Assembly (NCBI RefSeq): GCF_028554725.1
Contig: NC_071670.1
Coordinates: 57,566,501-57,630,500 of the forward strand
Length of the DNA stretch: 64,000 nt
Origin: Zeugodacus cucurbitae
Taxonomy: Eukaryota > Arthropoda > Insecta > Diptera > Tephritidae
Direction of reading: 5' to 3'
Both the position numbers and the translations under genes were made by a program. The notes under the pieces are model-generated. The model saw only the letters and a list, made by a program, of their open reading frames with translations. It searched no databases and was not told where the DNA came from. Below, piece after piece: positions 33,797 through 44,800 of the stretch (its first letter is position 1; every line of letters begins with the position of its first letter).

Positions 33797-35861
33797 CAGT
33801 AGAATCTGTTTATTATGACTCCGCCTATATTGACCAACTGGTTACTATGACGTAATTACACTACGAAGTTTGGTTTTCATATAAAATTCTGTATATAAAA
33901 GTCGGATATAATGACTTCGCTTACAGTGACATGTCGCTTATTATGACCCATTTTTAATAAATTATGTCCGGTTAGAATGACTGACATGATTATTTACACC
34001 TCCCGCAATGTTCGTTGATTCCCGACGCTGTTCGGCACGTGGCTCGTTTTTGTTTTGAGTCTCAGTGAGTAATTGACGCTTGAATGTCACGCATTGTTGT
34101 TTGTTTGTTACTGTTACTGTTGTTACATTTACAATTGAGGAGAAGGGTGATATAATATGCAGATTAGAAAATGGAGAATCTAACGCATGTCTCGCAAAGG
34201 AATTTGGCGGGGGTCATTCGATCAATGATTTTTAAAAACAAGAACCGCATTAAGCAATCGTTCAATTCAAATGTTTTGAAACCGAAGAGGCTTCGAAAAT
34301 CACGACAAGAAAATGTTGATGAAGCATTAATTCAGTGGTTTAAAAACATGAGAAACAAAGGAATACCTGTCAGCGGCCCTATGCTACAGGAAAAGGCAAA
34401 TGGTTTTGCCGCGCGTTTTGGTATTCTCGACTTCAGTTGTTCTGCAAGCTGGATTAGTCGTTTTAAAGTTCGACATAACATTGTGACGGCAAAAATTGTC
34501 GGTGAATCTTCGTCTGTTGATCAAAATTCAACAACAAACTGGTTGATATCTGTGTGGCCGAATTTACGAAGACAATTTTCTGATGATGAGATATTTAATG
34601 CTGATGAAACCGGAATTTTTTACAAATTAATGCCGGATAAAACTTTAAAATTTAAAGGTGAAAATTGTAGTGGAGGTAAGTTGTCGAAAGATAGAATAAC
34701 TGTCATGGTAGCAGCTAATATGAGTGGCACAGAGAAAAAGAAATTGCTCATTATTGGAAAGTCACAAAAACCAAGATGTTTTAGAAGTGTCAAATCATTA
34801 CCTGTCGATTATGCTAACAATCGTAAAGCTTGGATGACGTCAGAACTTTTTGAAAAATGGCTTCGTGATTGGGATCGTGATTTGGTGAAGAAGAAGAAAA
34901 CGATTCTATTGCTGGTTGATAATTGCCCGGCGCATCCAAATGTTACTGATTTAAAGTCTATAACACTTGCTTTCCTTCCGCCGAATACAACATCAGTACT
35001 GCAGCCAATGGATCAGGGAATAAAACGATCACTCAAAACGAATTTTAGGAAGAACCTTGTGCTCAAAATGATTAGCTGTCTTGATGCTAATGAAAACAAC
35101 TCTTCTACAAAAATAACGGTGCTAGATGAAATTTTGACGGTTAATGATGCCTGGAATAAAATGTCACAAAGTACCATTCGTAACTGTTTCAAACATGCAG
35201 GTTTCATTGAAAGCCACGACGGTTTACCTATTCAAATATCAGAACATGAATTCGATGAAGAAGATGACATTTCTTTATCTCTGTGGTCACGAAACCTAAA
35301 TTCAGATTCTTTAGCAGCACCGGAAATGTGGGAAGATTATGTTGACGTCGATAGCGCTCTCCTCACATCCGAAGAACCCAACGATGAAAATATCGCACAG
35401 AACATTAGTGCTAAGAAACAACTCGAAAGTGATGGGGAAGAGGAAGTCGAGGAAGAACCATTACCTACCGCAGAAGAGGCATTAAAAGCTGCAGAATTAT
35501 TATCACGATTTGTTCACAGCAATATTGAAAATGATAATTTGACCATAGCTATGTCTTCTATACACAATAGTATTAGAGACTGTTTTTACAATAAAATGAA
35601 AAAACAAAAGCAGACAAAAATTACAGATTACAGTAAAATATACACTTGTATGTGTTATAATGTGCTGATTACGTACAATTTTGATTTTGATTTAATATGT
35701 ATGTATACATATTTAATTACTATGTTTCTGTATTAAAGTCCTTAAGTACATACATATTTACATAAAAAAGTTTTTCATTTCACAAAACGCTTTCTATGAC
35801 GTCCGCTTATTTTGACGTGTTTGTCAATTCCTTTCGATGTCATAATAAATGGATTCTACTG
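33797..35861 (+). mobile_element. Complete pogo/Tigger-type DNA transposon
   Basis: The inverted termini start CAGTAGAATC and continue to TTTATTATGAC at both ends (about 23 bases, two mismatches), with TA on both flanks (33795-33796, 35862-35863). Subterminal zones repeat TATGAC/ATGACT motifs in both orientations. The length of 2,065 bp suits a single-gene pogo-like element. Most of the transposase frame is intact, so insertion is probably recent. Confidence 0.9.
34171..35736 (+). pseudogene. pogo/Tigger-like transposase, N-terminus frameshifted
   Basis: A 521-codon DDE transposase frame. A CENP-B-type helix-turn-helix region spans about residues 45-115 (ENVDEALIQWFKNMRNKGIP, then SASWISRFKVRH). 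The catalytic triad is D145 (FNADETGIFYK), D250 (LLLVDNCPAHPN) and D281 (QPMDQGIKRSLK). The last two have 30 residues between them, the DD30D spacing of pogo. An acidic stretch at about 395-425 precedes the C-terminus. The first Met is probably not the real start: the preceding frame (about 34129-34227) encodes TIEEKGDIICRLENGESNAC and LAKEFGGGHS, the normal first helix-turn-helix, and ends at TAA. A small deletion near 34220 shifts it relative to the main frame. I see no in-frame ATG upstream. The encoded protein would lack half its DNA-binding domain. Confidence 0.85.
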
Positions 35862-36198
35862 TAATTGTGCAACTGGGAGTTTTTTCAAAAGGAAAAGCAG
35901 TTCAACTAAGTATTATTGACAAGCAAATGCAGCGTTGCAGATGGGTTAATAGATATGTTTATATTCATTTATTTATTATCATGCTGTTACCATGGACTGT
36001 TAATCTGACATAAACATTAGAAAATATATGTATATGATTATTCTTTTGTAAAACAATAATGTACAGTGTAACACAACTGTAGTCTTAATGTCTGACGGCC
36101 CTTCAACCACATCAACATGATCGATAAATTGAAAACATTACTAATTTAAAGTTAGATTCAGAAATACAAAAAGAAAATAGACTTTTCTAAAATATATA
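35862..36198. other. Short gene-free interval
   Basis: Unique DNA; nothing recognised. Confidence 0.4.
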
Positions 36199-36541
36199 TT
36201 AGGTCTACAACTTTGCTTCAGCCTTTTTTATATAAATTTAAGACTTTTTTTGTATAAAAACGGTTACAAGAATGTTATTGAAAATATTGGCCGTCGCTAG
36301 CTACTACTTTTGACCACCTTTTTGGCAGCATGCGTATTCCGTGCAAATGTCGAGAATTCGGCTCAAAAAGTGACATTTTTTCAGTTGAGAATAAGTTTGA
36401 GATGCAAACAAATGTCTACAAATATTTTGTTGCGTTAATGTTGACACAAATGTCAAAGATAGATATAAAACGATTTAATCGACCAGTGTTTGACCCTAGA
36501 GACATCTATTGGAAAACGGCGGAAGCAAAGTTGTAGACCAA
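36199..36541 (-). mobile_element. Short mariner-derived element
   Basis: The ends share GGTCTACAACTTTGCTTC in inverted orientation, about 24 bases with one indel and one mismatch, and are flanked by TA. On the minus strand near the left end, KVVKSSS resembles the KVVAS-type C-terminus of mariner transposases, followed by a stop, so this is a deletion derivative of 343 bp. The forward open frame here is not protein-like. Confidence 0.65.
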
Positions 36542-37182
36542 TATATTTATAATATTTCCTTGGCAAAACTGTGAGCGTCCTTAAACCGTAATAATTTTAT
36601 TGCATTAAATGCAACAATTAATTTAATGAGTACCCATCCTTCCACTTCAACAACTTTCATAACCCTCTTATGTTTGATGACAATAATTGCATTTCTGTAA
36701 TCTGAAAAGTTTATTGAAAAAAAACCAAGCAGCGCATATTTCGCAGTTTTATCTCTGTAATTGCATTGTATTAAGTAATTAATCAGTTATTAATTTGTAT
36801 AGGCAATTTTAATTATGTTCCATAACAAGTGTAATTCTTTGTCTGCATTTTAAATGGTTATTAATTAATTTTAAAATCATAAAGCAGTTTATTTATATTT
36901 TTGTTTTTGTAACGTGCTTGTTTTGTGGGTATAGTATAATGTAGAATGTCCGCTTTAGTTAGTTAAAATCAGCTTCGCGACTACATTGAGCAGTGGAAGT
37001 TACGTATACGCACTGTACGTGCAGTATTTTGATATCCGCATTTGCTGGTTTGGATGTTAAATAATTAATTGTTTTTGTACATTTATTGTGTATTATTATT
37101 ATGTATGATATTTAATGAGAAATTAAAATTTTAATTGAAAAAGGTTGATTTCTACAACTACCACTACAGTTTTAAACAAATA
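36542..37182. other. Short gene-free interval
   Basis: Holds one 18-bp dispersed motif at 36999-37016; otherwise nothing recognised. Confidence 0.4.
36999..37016 (+). promoter_or_regulatory. 18-bp dispersed motif, site 4
   Basis: GTTACGTATACGCACTGT; exact consensus fit in unique DNA. Confidence 0.5.
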
Positions 37183-37610
37183 CAGTGGAACTTCCATAAC
37201 TCGAATTTCTATAACTCGAACTATTGATGTGGTAATAGAAGGCAACTTTCATACAAATTTCCTTCCATTAATCATTTGATCAGTGCATAATACAAAATTT
37301 AAAATTTTTCTATCGAGGTAGAATTTTAGAAGAGTCCTCTATATCTTATGGAGGCGAACAAAAAGTATTACATTACACTTATGAATTGCATAAATCATGT
37401 AACGTCAAGAGCCAAACAATTACAAACTGTAACAAACAAAATTCAGAATACATGTTTTAACGTACATAAAACTTTTTGCGAAGTAAATAAATAAAACTGG
37501 GTATAAATCTATATTTTACTACTTTTTGAAAAATTAAATTTTTTTATGAAAATTCTATAACTCGAAGTTTTTTGTGCATTATGGTGATTCGAGTTAGAGA
37601 AGTTCCACTG
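37183..37610 (+). mobile_element. pogo/Tigger-type MITE, complete
   Basis: It begins CAGTGGAACTTCCATAACTC and ends with the complement of CAGTGGAACTTC, flanked by TA at 37181-37182 and 37611-37612. The interior repeats ATAACTCGAA. At 428 bp without coding capacity it is a non-autonomous relative of pogo-type elements, distinct from the family at 33797-35861. It shares its interior with the fragment at 2548. Confidence 0.8.
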
Positions 37611-37727
37611 TATATAATAAACAAATTTGTATATTTGTTGTTCAGTATAATTACTAGGCCACGTCGAAACTTCAAAATTAATACTTCAAAAATAGCTTAA
37701 ATTAATAAAACGTCAAAAATATGAAAA

Positions 37728-38862
37728 ACAAGTAAGGAAAGGCTAAGTTCGGGTGCAACCGAACATTTTATACTCTCGCAATTTATTTAGAGATTTACCT
37801 AAATTTGAAAAAAAAAATTACCCTTAGGCACTGAGTTCTTCATGTTTGATATCAGAGGCCTTGAAAAGTCATGGTTCGATTTTGACAATTTTTCCACAAG
37901 TGATGTCACAGCTCAAATACAATATTTGTGTAAAGTTTTATTTCGCAATCTTTATCGGTTCCTTATGTATACATTATAGAGTAAACGAATCAGAAGGATT
38001 CAAAATTGAGTTATATGGGAACTAGGCGTAGTTGTGAACCGATTTCGCCACCAGTGTAATCAGGGTGTCAAGAAAATATTATATACCGAATTTCATTGAA
38101 ATCTGTCGAGTAGTTCTTGAGATATAGTTTTTGACCCCTGAGTGGGCGACGCCACGCCCATTTTTCATTTTGTAAAAAAATCTCAGTGCAGCTTCCTTCT
38201 GCCATTTCTTATGTAGAATGTGGTATTTCTGACGTTTCTCGTTAGTGAGTTAACGCACTTTTAGTCATTTTCAACCTAACCTTTGTATGGGAGGTGGGAG
38301 TGGTTATTATCCGATTTCTTTCATTTTTGGACTGTATAAGGAAACAACTAAAAGAAACGACTGCAGAAAGTTTGGTTTATAAAGCTCTATTGGTTTGCAA
38401 GATATATACAAAAAATCTATTTGGGGGCGGGGACACGCCCACTTTTCCAAAAAAATTACATTCAAATGTGCCCCTCCCTAATTCGATCCTATGTTCCAAA
38501 TTGTATTTTCATAACTTTATTTATGGCTTAGTTATAGCTCTTTATGTGTTTTTGGTTATCGCCATTTTGTGGGCGTGGCAGTGGTCCGATTCCGCCCATC
38601 TTCGAACTTAACCTTCTTATGGTGCCAAGGAACACGTGTTCCAAGTTTCATTAAGATATCTCAATTTTTACTCAAGTTACAGCTTGCACGGACGGACGGA
38701 CGGACAGACAGACATTCGGATTTGAACTTTACTCGTCACCCTGATCACTTTGGTATATATAACCCTATATCTAACTCGTTTAGTTTTGGGTGTTACAAAC
38801 AACCGTTATGTGGACAAAACTATAATACTCTCTTAGCAACTTTTGTTGCGAGAGTATAAAAA
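37728..38862 (+). mobile_element. mini-me-like repeat, copy D (full length)
   Basis: The left end is ACAAGTAAGGAAAGGC followed by the palindrome GTTCGGGTGCAACCGAAC and TTTTATACTCTCGCAA. The right end TTGCGAGAGTATAAAA inverts that block. The (ACGG/ACAG)n tract is at about 38691-38722 and a TATATAACC stretch follows. The left third belongs to an older sequence type shared with copy E. The structure matches descriptions of DINE-1/Helentron-derived repeats (subterminal inverted repeats, proto-microsatellites, terminal palindromes). Confidence 0.8.
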
Positions 38863-39037
38863 TTTGTGCAAGAAAATCAACTCCACTACTGAAATATTCT
38901 AAAAATTATAGTTAGCTTTTAATCCAGTTTTCACTTTGAAATTTGATGACACATTAGACTGTAAAAAAGCTCTACACAAACCACAAATTATGTTGTCACA
39001 TAAACTGATGATACCCACAGCTAGGTTAGTTGGCAAG

Positions 39038-39055
39038 GTTACGTATACGCCAAGG
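39038..39055 (+). promoter_or_regulatory. 18-bp dispersed motif, site 5
   Basis: GTTACGTATACGCCAAGG; exact consensus fit. Confidence 0.5.
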
Positions 39056-40814
39056 GTAACCCATGTTATTATCGCCATTAATCCTCATTTCAGTAAGTCT
39101 CAAGATAGCATATAAGAAATACTTTTTAAATAAAATTAAAGCGAATGTATGTTGTTATGACAGTGTAGTTTTGTTTAAAGTATATTTTCTCAATGCAGAT
39201 TTGAATTGACTGAATTTATTTTTAAGTTTAATTGAATATTTTTTTTTGTTTTAAAGGGATTTACTGGCCACATAAATTATCCAAAATCACTCGAGGTACT
39301 CACTTGAAGGATGTGAAATTCTCACTTATAAAGTATTAAATTTTTTTGCTTACATACTCAAAGTTATCACTTAATTTAACAGCAAATAAGAGCAAGAATC
39401 TGACGGCGCAAGTCTCCGCAGCTAGGCTGAATGCCGTGTATGTTTCAAATTTTTATATTATGTTAGTTTTATTAGTTATGGTTTTTCTTTATTCTTACGA
39501 TCTTCCCGTTGTAGCAGTTTCATCACTCACTAAATCACTTCAGGATAACGACTTACGCACTTCGTAAGTAGTTGAAAAGTGCCTTAAGAGCCATTCAGCC
39601 AAGTCATTTAATTTAATGTGCCGGTTTTTTTTTTTAAGTGGAATGATTTAAATTTATGCGGTGAATGTAAAAGTGCTTGTGAAAATTTGTATTTAACTTT
39701 GTCTATAAAAGAATAAGACTTTGTTCGTATGCATGTATGAGTAAGTATTTTCCTGAAGGTTTGGTTTGGAATGAAAAAAAAAACTCATTTAAGCCCTAGG
39801 ATAATCTGTTGTATAAACTCTTGGCGCCTATAATATGAATAAATACTACTCTTTAATTCTGCTATAGAAAAATGAATAACATACCCACCATTGTTTGACG
39901 CATATCACTTCTATCAATACATTTTGGCTAAAACTGGCTAAACGGTTAGGAAACTGTTAGCCGATTTATTGACATCAATTTTTTAATTCAAAGAAATGGC
40001 TAAGATTCTAATAATTTTGTTTGAAAAAATATTGCCATTCTATATAAGTTTGTTCGCTAAAAATATCATTTGGCTTTCACTAAGACGGTCACGAATGTGT
40101 TTAAGTTCTGTCACTTTGAAACAAAGCTCTAGGGAATACTCATGAAAAAATTAATGTACCTTCTTTTTTGTTTGGTTTCATATCGAAATCATCTTTTCAG
40201 TGGCCTTATTTTCCCCTCAGCTATTCAAACACCATTGCTAACCAGTTTGCAAACATTCAATGGTAAATTTATGCACACTACAAACGGAGGGTTGCAGAAA
40301 GTTTCGCAAAAACTCTGAAGAAAAAGTTTTTCAACAGTACCACAAACTTGGTTTGAATTGATTACACAAGAAACCCATGTTTTTGTGGAAAATATACGAA
40401 GTATCCAAATATAAATAAAGATTAACATAAAAGTTTGTTAAGAAATAAAAATTTCAGCAAATATTTTTGTTTTTCATAAAAAAATATTTTATTTTTATTT
40501 GAAAAAGTAGTGTGTTTAGATAATAAATAATTATAAATTTGTTTTTTTATTGCTTTTCTTAAATATGTCTCAATGTATTTATTTCTTCGAATTTACTGAA
40601 TTTTTTTTTAATAAGTGCTATTACCTTCGAACTATAATGCCTTCACAACTGCAAAAGATTTAAGAAGGTTGCTAAGTTACTGTTTACAAGCCACATTCAT
40701 TTAGACATACAAGCACTATAAACCAACCATTTTTATCATTTTCCTTTATTTGTTTTTCATAATTCAATATAAAATATTTTTCAATTCAAAATTCAAATTC
40801 ATTTTATGTTACAG

Positions 40815-41152
40815 ATTTTTAAATATTTTCACTTTCACAACGCCAATTCAACGAGCCCGCCACGTAGTGTCGTATATTCGCATTCTCATCAGATTTTTAA
40901 TTTATGTGATATACATTTTTACCGTTAACAAGTTCTTGCACATCCGTTCAGCGAGGCAAACGAAATTAAACTGCAGCAGAAAAACAGTTAAGCCAACGGC
41001 TACGAATGCTAAAGAGTCCAATTGAGATGATGTCCACATGTCCTTTAAGCAGAGAGCGACAGTGAGTGACAACTATGCTGAGTAAGTCTACGCTAAAGAG
41101 AGTACAGCGAGTAAAAGAGAACATACTCAACGTTGATTGTACATTGAGAACG
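40815..41152 (+). other. Speculative non-coding exon
   Basis: Bounded by TTATGTTACAG at the left and a strong donor, AACG|GTGAGT, at the right. The interior 40930-41150 is richer in purines and GC than its surroundings and resembles a fly 5' untranslated region. There is no long open frame. Splicing signals alone are weak evidence. Confidence 0.2.
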
Positions 41153-41939
41153 GTGAGTGCACTTTGTTATACTTTTCATTTGAGTTGTTTTTATATATTT
41201 TCTAACTAAGTTACTTCAGTCTCAGAGAAGGAAACACATTATTTAATTTGAGCGTAATACAGATAAGATTATTTCTGCCTATTCTAAACTACCCACATCG
41301 CTTTAACCACCTTCGCACTCTTCGTATAGATTATTTTATGAACCATGCGGTAAATATAAGTTTTAACAAAAAGTTGTATATGAGGTTACAAAACGTTTAA
41401 TTGTTTTCTTCATATTTCACATATAAATTTTTACTGTATTGAGTACTGTTTAAATAGTTTCAATAACTGCTAGAATACAAATATGGATTTTTAAATTCTG
41501 GACAAAAAAGCCTATGTTTTTATATGATATTTTTAAGTCATTAGAAATATATTTTTTGTAGCTTTTATTACAGCTTTAGTTCAATATCCATATGAGAAGA
41601 TTGTAAATACTTACATTAAATACAAATAACCAAAATTTTATAAAAAGGATCAATTTTAGTTCTTGTAGTATATAAATAAGTATACATTTCATAGAAACAT
41701 GTTGCTGGCAACATCAAACAAAATCTACAAATATGTTTGTGCAACAACCACTTGTTGCATGCTGACTTTCGTCGAACATATGATTTCTATGAATAATATG
41801 GGTTATTATGTACATATGCATCTACCGATACTATATGTGCGTGCTTGCATACATAGCGCATGCGCAATTCTCCACCCACAACATTTTCTCATTTTCATGA
41901 ATGAAACGAAAATTGTATATCTACAGAGATTTGGGCTTG

Positions 41940-41958
41940 TATATATATATATATATAT
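41940..41958. repeat. (AT)n microsatellite
   Basis: Uninterrupted AT dinucleotide run. Confidence 0.85.
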
Positions 41959-42347
41959 TGGTACAAATGTCTCTGCAATCAGCTGATAGTGAACCTCTTT
42001 TTAAAATTAAATAAAGGCATATCCTACAGCGTGGTTATATACAATAATTGAACATTTCATTATTATGGAGACCTTCCTTTATCAAACTGAAAGTACAAGC
42101 TTTGACCAAAATATTTTTGCTGTCATATAAGTATGAAACGTATGCGAATGTAGGTAGTGTAATTAAAAAAAAATATATATATAAAATGTAGAAGTTAGTG
42201 CAAACACTCAATTATTCAAAGCCTAAACAAGCAAAGTCTTTTTATGTTTTGTTACTAAATCAAACAATCTTAATTGCTTTTTACATCTAAATACATACTT
42301 ATATCTATATATTTTTGTTTAATAAGCCTTTACGAACTATATAACTA

Positions 42348-43290
42348 AAGGGTGATTTTTTAAGAGCTTGATAACTTTAAAAAAAAAAAAACGCATAAAA
42401 TTTGCAAAATCTCATCGGTTCTTTATTTGAAACGTTAGATTGGTTCATGACATTTACTTTTTGAAGATAATTTCATTTAAATGTTGACCGCGGCTGCGTC
42501 TTAGGTGGTCCATTCGGAAAGTCCAATTTTGGGCAACTTTTTCGAGCATTTCGGCCGGAATAGCCCGAATTTCTTCGGAAATGTTGTCTTCCAAAGCTGG
42601 AATAGTTGCTGGCTTATTTCTGTAGACTTTAGACTTGACGTAGCCCCACAAAAAATAGTCTAAAGGCGTTAAATCGCATGATCTTGGTGGCCAACTTACG
42701 GGTCCATTTCTTGAGATGAATTGTTCTCCGAAGTTTTCCCTCAAAATGGCCATAGAATCGCGAGCTGTGTGGCATGTAGCGCCATCTTGTTGAAACCACA
42801 TGTCAACCAAGTTCAGTTCTTCCATTTTTGGCAACAAAAAGTTTGTTAGCATCGAACGATAGCGATCGCCATTCACCGTAACGTTGCGTCCAACAGCATC
42901 TTTGAAAAAATACGGTCCAATGATTCCACCAGCGTACAAACCACACCAAACAGTGCATTTTTCGGGATGCATGGGCAGTTCTTGAACGGCTTCTGGTTGC
43001 TCTTCACCCCAAATGCGGCAATTTTGCTTATTTACGTAGCCATTCAACCAGAAATGAGCCTCATCGCTGAACAAAATTTGTCGGACGTAAAGCGCGAAAC
43101 ACATTTCGAACCGAACACTGATTTTGGTAATAAAATTCAATGATTTGCAAGCGTTGCTCGTTAGTAAGTCTATTCATGATGAAATGTCAAAGCATACTGA
43201 GCATCTTTCTCTTTGACACCATGTCTGAAATCCCACGTGATCTGTCAAATACTAATGCATAAAAATCCTAACCTCAAAAAAATCACCCGT
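42348..43290 (-). mobile_element. Internally deleted mariner-like element
   Basis: Terminal inverted repeats GGGTGATTTTTT lie at both ends, one base in, flanked by TA at 42346-42347 and 43291-43292. The length of 943 bp is several hundred bases short of a full mariner-type element. The missing part maps to the middle of the transposase. Confidence 0.85.
42454..43177 (-). pseudogene. mariner-like DDD transposase with central deletion
   Basis: The true N-terminus starts at 43177 (MNRLTNEQRLQIIEFYYQNQ, a helix-turn-helix start) and runs to about 43090. There it meets, out of frame, the catalytic half from about 43085. The catalytic half is intact and ends at 42454. In the 228-codon frame starting at 43140 the triad is D26 (LFSDEAHFWLNG), D119 (WFQQDGATCHTA) and D156 (RSCDLTPLDYFLWG), with 36 residues between the last two by my count. 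The first 18 or so residues of that frame are the N-terminal region read in the wrong frame. The linker and second helix-turn-helix are gone, so no active transposase is expected. Confidence 0.8.
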
Positions 43291-44189
43291 TACATAACTA
43301 CAAAGCAAATATTTGCCAAACATGTCTGATGCTTTAACAAGTGCTGATTAATGGAAATTGCCACGCTTGTAGTGTTTTATGTTCATTTTCTGCAATTTAT
43401 TTTACGTTTACGGGATTATGGAATTATCCATACCTATATTGATTGACAATGTTTTTCAGAAAATGTTTGTACGGTAACACTTGTGCTCTTAATGTGTTTA
43501 CTTGGTTATCCAATTTTAATTAAAAACCCATTATAAATTTCCATAAACTTTTGATTTGTTAAATATTCCCTTCTAAACCTTGTTTGCTTATGATATCCTT
43601 GTTCATCATCCTTTGAGGCCCAATGAACCTTGCTGGAGTAACAGTCAAAAATATATTACGCTGTTTGCAGATAAAATATGATTTTAGGGCTTCCGAAAAT
43701 TGTCTGATTTTATCCACTAAGGTATCGATAAAATGAATTTCAGTACTTCTAGCCTAATATTTCAAAATACACCAAAGTGGTAATAATTTTCATTTTAGTC
43801 TAGTTAAATTTTTATTAAGTCACACCCTGTGGAATTTTTATGTAATATTATATACTGGCAATGGCTGCACATTCTTTGCTGACATGAGCACCAAATTAGC
43901 ACTTTGTCGATGCGGCAAGGTCTACTTTTAAGGCGAGAAATATCATGATGGTTATGAGTTTGTAAAATATGTAAAAACATAAATTATATAAATACGTTCG
44001 TACGGAAAATGCAGAGGGAAAAATTACATGGAAATTATGTACATTGGAACCAGAATACGTGAAATAGGAAAGGTTGCGACACTGCGTATACGTAACCGAA
44101 TCAAAATATCTAACCAACCATTTGTTTAGAAAAGAAAGTGTCATCAGTTTCAGTGGAAAAACTAACAGCAATTTGCATTGGCTATAAAA
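43291..44189. other. Gene-free DNA
   Basis: Holds the 18-bp motif at 44079-44096. A weak mini-me-like scrap (CTTCTAGCCTAATATTTC) lies near 43747. Confidence 0.4.
44079..44096 (-). promoter_or_regulatory. 18-bp dispersed motif, site 6
   Basis: Minus-strand GTTACGTATACGCAGTGT; exact consensus fit. Confidence 0.5.
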
Positions 44190-44800
44190 TAAATTTTTGT
44201 TGTTTTTTTTTGTTTTTGTTTATTTATTGAATCTGCTCTTTGAAGCCTAACAATAAGTTATAAAATCTTAATCCTAATTAACCTAATCAACCAAGTGATT
44301 GAGTTGTTTTGGTGAAACGTTGCACTTCAGTGTGCTGGCATATCTCTTCTTTTTAGACGTGATTGATTACAAGAATGTACTAAAGCATTAGCCAATGGGT
44401 TTGGGTGATCTCGGAGTTTGGATAAATATTTGTTTCTGCTGTTCGCTACTTCTTCCTTTACCATGAGAATGCCAAGCGTATTTTCATTACGCATGTATCA
44501 TGGTGAGCACGTGATTGTTCTAAGTATTTTTGTTTGGAATCTCTGAATTATATCGATATTGATAGCACAGGTCGTACCCCACAGTTCAATGCCGTACATC
44601 CAAATCGGCTCTATGACCGCGTTATATAACAAACAGAACTTTGTTCTCTAGGCTAAGTTTTTAATTATTGTTTATAAGCCAATTTAAGTTTGCAGCTCTT
44701 ATCTTCATGCAGATTATTTTGCTCGATATATGTTACTTCAGTCGCTTGGGGTACTAAAATATTGTTCATTTTAACTGCCGAACACGTTTAGTCCATAATG
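44190..44800 (-). pseudogene. jockey-like LINE, 5'-truncated 3' fragment
   Basis: The minus strand encodes the C-terminal end of a jockey-clade reverse transcriptase. VPQATEVTY comes first (near 44740), then after a frame disruption AVIEPIWMYGIELWG, then DIIQRFQTKILRTIT, an in-frame TGA at 44498-44500 where Trp is usual, then NTLGILMVKEEVANS and LANALVHSCNQSRLKRRD, with a stop at 44327-44329. An A-rich tail (T-rich on the plus strand, about 44195-44230) marks the 3' end. The 5' end is truncated, as is typical for LINE insertions. Confidence 0.75.

Larger units (their letters stand above)
38863..42347. other. Gene-free DNA
   Basis: Holds one 18-bp motif (39038-39055), a speculative exon (40815-41152) and an (AT)n tract at 41940-41958. 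No protein-like frames. Confidence 0.4.

Noticed and set aside
36330..36536. 68-codon forward frame
   Set aside because: It lies within the short mariner derivative and ends inside its terminal inverted repeat.
41699..41986. 95-codon open frame with Cys residues and hydrophobic stretches
   Set aside because: It runs into an (AT)n microsatellite that encodes its C-terminus; no signal-peptide logic, splice context or known domain.
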